In this document: positions 61,345 through 64,000 of the stretch, in pieces | Layout: every line of letters starts with the position of its first letter | Numbering within the stretch: the first letter of the stretch is position 1 | NCBI GenBank assembly: GCA_039028975.1 | Contig: JBCCHB010000090.1 | Location: 3,164-67,163, forward strand | DNA from: JAHBNG01 sp039028975 | GTDB taxonomy: Bacteria > Chloroflexota > Anaerolineae > Caldilineales > Caldilineaceae | DNA: 64,000 nucleotides | Direction: 5' to 3' | Program-made: the position numbers and the translations under genes | Notes under the pieces: generated by a model | What the model was told of the DNA's origin: nothing | The model's database searches: none | What the model saw: only the letters and a program-made list of their open reading frames with translations

Positions 61345-62826
61345 ATGTCTTTTTCGAATTTTCGCTCTCAATGGTTTGGCAATATCCGCGGTGATCTATT
61401 GGCCGGCATGGTCGTCGCATTGGCTTTGATTCCAGAGGCCATCGCCTTTTCCATTATTGCTGGGGTTGATCCCAAAGTAGGTCTTTATGCATCATTTTGT
61501 ATTGCTGTGGTCATTGCCTTTGTCGGCGGGCGTTCTGGCATGATCTCGGCGGCGACGGGCGCGATGGCTCTAGTTATGGTATCATTAGTCCGTGATCATG
61601 GATTGCAATATTTATTAGCCGCAACGATTTTGACTGGAATCTTGCAGATTCTCGCCGGATTTTTTAAGCTAGGCTCCCTACTACGCTTTGTTTCTCGTTC
61701 GGTTATGACTGGGTTCGTCAATGCACTGGCCATCTTAATCTTTATGGCCCAACTGCCGGAGTTTGAGGGTGCAGGTTGGCAAGTGTATGCCATGGTTGCT
61801 GTGGGGTTAGCGATTATTTACCTCTTCCCTTACGTCACAAAAGCCATTCCCTCACCGCTCGTCTGCATTGTTGTCTTAACGGCATTTAGCATGTACGTAG
61901 AGATGGATATTCGCACCGTAGGAGATATGGGGGACCTCCCCGACACATTCCCGCTCTTTCTACTTCCTGATATCCCCCTCAATTTTGAGACATTGGTCAT
62001 CATCTTCCCCTATTCAGTTACACTGGCTGTAGTAGGTCTGTTGGAATCTCTGATGACCGCGGTGATTGTGGATGATCTAACTGATACCCCCAGTGCCAAA
62101 AACCAAGAATGTACAGGCCAAGGGATCGCCAACATTGTTGCAGGTTTCTTTGGCGGAATGGCTGGCTGTGCCATGATTGGCCAATCCGTTATCAACGTTC
62201 AATCTGGGGGGCGTGGACGGCTCTCAACGCTTTTTGCGGGATCCTTCCTCCTCTTTCTGATTCTTGTTTTGTCGGACTTGGTCAGCCAGATTCCTATGGC
62301 GGCTTTGGTTGCGGTGATGATCATGGTCTCTATCGGTACCTTTAGCTGGTCGTCGATCAGGAATTTGGCTATTCATCCTACGACTACGAGTCTGGTTATG
62401 CTTGCGACTGTGGCAGTGGTTGTTTGGACTCACAATCTGGCCCAAGGTGTCGCAGTGGGCGTATTAATGAGTGCACTCTTCTTTGCTAGAAAGGTTTCCC
62501 AACTGGTGGTAGTCGAATCAGAATTTTCTGAAGAGGACAACCGACGTGTCTATACAGCCTATGGCCAAATATTCTTTGCCTCTGCAGAAAAATTTAGTGC
62601 TGAATTTGATTTCAAAGAGGTGGTCGAGCATGTGGTCATCGATGTGAGCCAAGCCCATTTTTGGGATCTAACCGGGGTGGGTGCGTTGGATAAAGTTGTG
62701 CTCAAATTCCGTCGTGAAGGCACTGAGGTCGAAATCCTTGGTATGAACGAAGCCAGTGCGACGCTAGTGACCCAATTGGCCATCTATGACAAACCTGATG
62801 CCCTCGAATTAATGCCGAAACATTGA
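61345..62826 (+). CDS. SulP family anion transporter with STAS domain
   Basis: Protein of 493 residues, usual length. The membrane part (about 12-385) has ten or more helices, with 'GDLLAGMVVALALIPEAIAF' and 'VDPKVGLYASFC' as the SulP signature and 'GIANIVAGFFGGMAGCAMIGQSVINVQSG' later. The C-terminal STAS domain (about 395-490) includes 'VVIDVSQAHFWDLTGVGALDKVV'. The family carries sulfate, bicarbonate or dicarboxylates; BicA-type bicarbonate uptake or sulfate uptake are both possible. It is followed by a UspA gene, a recurring pair. Confidence 0.9.
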   Translation: MSFSNFRSQWFGNIRGDLLAGMVVALALIPEAIAFSIIAGVDPKVGLYASFCIAVVIAFVGGRSGMISAATGAMALVMVSLVRDHGLQYLLAATILTGILQILAGFFKLGSLLRFVSRSVMTGFVNALAILIFMAQLPEFEGAGWQVYAMVAVGLAIIYLFPYVTKAIPSPLVCIVVLTAFSMYVEMDIRTVGDMGDLPDTFPLFLLPDIPLNFETLVIIFPYSVTLAVVGLLESLMTAVIVDDLTDTPSAKNQECTGQGIANIVAGFFGGMAGCAMIGQSVINVQSGGRGRLSTLFAGSFLLFLILVLSDLVSQIPMAALVAVMIMVSIGTFSWSSIRNLAIHPTTTSLVMLATVAVVVWTHNLAQGVAVGVLMSALFFARKVSQLVVVESEFSEEDNRRVYTAYGQIFFASAEKFSAEFDFKEVVEHVVIDVSQAHFWDLTGVGALDKVVLKFRREGTEVEILGMNEASATLVTQLAIYDKPDALELMPKH

Positions 62827-62945
62827 TCGTCTCTAGTATATAAATAACCACGTCACAAAAGTCATACATGAAGAGAATTCATCGCTCCCATATATTGCTC
62901 TATCTGCATGTAGCTTTTGATATCCAGATAAAATGAAGGTATCTA

Positions 62946-63827
62946 ATGACTGATTCAAACCACAGCAGTATGAATGAAAAGATTTTGGCGTGTGTTGACG
63001 GCTCCATCTATACAGATAGTGTTTGCGCCCATACAGCATGGGCAAGCCAGCGCCTGAATGCACCCGTCCAAGTCTTGCATCTTCTATCGCCGGGAACAGA
63101 CTATACCAGACCATCTGATTACAGTGGAGCGATTGGCCTGGGCGTTAAGAGTGCTCTATTGGAGAAGTTAACTCAGCTTGATGAGGCCCAAGGGAAACTT
63201 GAACAGCAAAAGGGTAAGCTCATTCTAGAGCACGCCAAGGAGATGATGACTGAGCAGGGTGTGAGTGAGGTACATACGTTACACAGACGCGGTTCGCTGG
63301 TAGAGACCATTAGCGAGATTGAAGGAGAAGCGCAATTGATTGTGCTCGGTAAACGGGGCGAAGATGCAGACTTCGCGACCATGCATCTAGGATCCAACTT
63401 AGAGCGCTCTGTGCGAGCGGCTCATAAACCTGTTCTGGTTGCCTCGCGTGGCTTTCAAGCCATCAACCGCTTTGTTATTGCCTATGATGGTGGCCCCAGT
63501 ATCGTAAAGGCCATGGAGTATGCACTGAGTAAGCCTTTACTTAAGGGGCTAGAATGTCATCTGTTGAAAGTGGGAGCTGATACGGAAAAGAATCAACGGA
63601 GCTTAGCAGATGCAGCGACCACATTGGAGCGTGCCGGTTACAGCATACAGACCAAGATAGCTCAGGGGCAAGCAGACGAAGTCATTGCTGACTATGTCAA
63701 ATCCCAAGAAATCGATCTGTTGATCATGGGGGCATATGGTCATTCCCACATCCGTACTTTAATCATCGGCAGCACAACAAGTAGTATGCTCCGCACATGC
63801 CTAATTCCCGTACTCATGTTTCGCTGA
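62946..63827 (+). CDS. Tandem universal stress protein (two UspA domains)
   Basis: Protein of 293 residues. First domain 10-160 with 'ILACVDGS' and the ATP loop 'GKRGEDADFATMHLGS' (135-150, G-x2-G-x9-G-S form); second 165-293 with 'RFVIAYDGG' and 'GAYGHSHIRTLIIGSTTSSM'. Both domains keep the ATP-binding pattern. Such proteins bind ATP and act in stress or regulate transporters. It lies 120 bp after the SulP gene on the same strand. AAGGT is upstream of ATG 62946; ATG 62970 is another choice. Confidence 0.9.
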   Translation: MTDSNHSSMNEKILACVDGSIYTDSVCAHTAWASQRLNAPVQVLHLLSPGTDYTRPSDYSGAIGLGVKSALLEKLTQLDEAQGKLEQQKGKLILEHAKEMMTEQGVSEVHTLHRRGSLVETISEIEGEAQLIVLGKRGEDADFATMHLGSNLERSVRAAHKPVLVASRGFQAINRFVIAYDGGPSIVKAMEYALSKPLLKGLECHLLKVGADTEKNQRSLADAATTLERAGYSIQTKIAQGQADEVIADYVKSQEIDLLIMGAYGHSHIRTLIIGSTTSSMLRTCLIPVLMFR

Positions 63828-63962
63828 GGATAGATGAAAGGGGGAATCGATATTCAAACATTTTCCTGCCCTACAGAACTTTTGTTCAGAAGGAGTGTCC
63901 CGTGATGTAGCTGATGGTATGAAAAAGTCAGCGAAATAGTGTAGGGAAGTAAGGAATCAGTC

Positions 63963-64000
63963 ATGAAAATTAGTCAAAGGAAAAGTAGAGTGAAGGCAGA
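63963..64000 (+). CDS. Start of a further gene (runs off the right edge)
   Basis: ATG 63963 follows AAGGAA at 63951-63956. The twelve visible codons give a basic N-terminus, MKISQRKSRVKA, which would suit an N-in membrane anchor. No family can be told. Confidence 0.4.
   Translation, partial: MKISQRKSRVKA

Overview
The window is a 64 kb stretch of bacterial chromosome with no rRNA or tRNA gene that I can see. The lineage is an inference. FG-GAP and PKD type secreted proteins with 'LYLP' motifs, an HTH/NB-ARC/TPR regulator, non-pyrrolysine MttB, sugar-acid catabolism genes, many small palindromic repeats and a 37-nt CRISPR repeat ending in ATTGAAAC together suggest Chloroflexota (Anaerolineae/Caldilineae-like). 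No single marker proves it. Genes are oriented in short mixed-strand blocks typical of an accessory-rich region.

Layout. 0-2 kb: the end of a glycosyltransferase gene (it runs off the left edge) and a sugar isomerase-type TIM barrel. 2.2-2.8 kb: a frameshifted secreted beta-sandwich protein. 3-5.7 kb: a STAND ATPase regulator. 6-13 kb: a 2304-residue secreted FG-GAP protein with a zincin-like HELGHY site and a striking octapeptide repeat. 13-17.5 kb: acyl-CoA dehydrogenase, CaiB-type CoA transferase and an MttB-family methyltransferase, probably for quaternary amine or carnitine-like compounds. 17.6-21.5 kb: GNAT, metallo-beta-lactamase fold hydrolase, YcaQ-type DNA glycosylase and an ATP-grasp ligase. 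21.8-26.3 kb: secreted PKD/glycosidase, DHDPS-family lyase and sulfatase. 26.8-29.9 kb: three genes around a trypsin-like protease. 30-34 kb: DUF2891, DUF362 and an SH3b protein. 34.3-40.6 kb: a double-length altronate dehydratase-like protein, an orphan CRISPR array of seven identical repeats, then a DHDPS-family lyase and a phosphomannose isomerase-like protein; this may be sugar-acid metabolism. 40.7-46.5 kb: DinB-like protein, a degenerate P-type ATPase, TrpB2 and DUF92.

The most interesting region is 47.3-60.8 kb. It holds a DUF262 protein with a C-terminal AlbA_2/Schlafen-like domain, a coiled-coil protein with an acidic serine-rich tail, and a single 3334-residue protein built as effector-associated domain 1 (EAD1), NACHT-type NTPase and a vast HEAT/PBS repeat array. 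This looks like a bacterial NLR-like immune sensor of unusual size. I propose the three genes as a candidate undescribed anti-phage or conflict system; this is inference from domain content and proximity. The window ends with a SulP anion transporter paired with a double universal stress protein, and the first codons of another gene.

Small mobile repeats are a theme. One MITE-like family (ends CCAGAAAAG) occurs three times, another palindromic element has 19-bp near-perfect ends, and several REP-like palindromes and tandem copies fill the gaps between genes.
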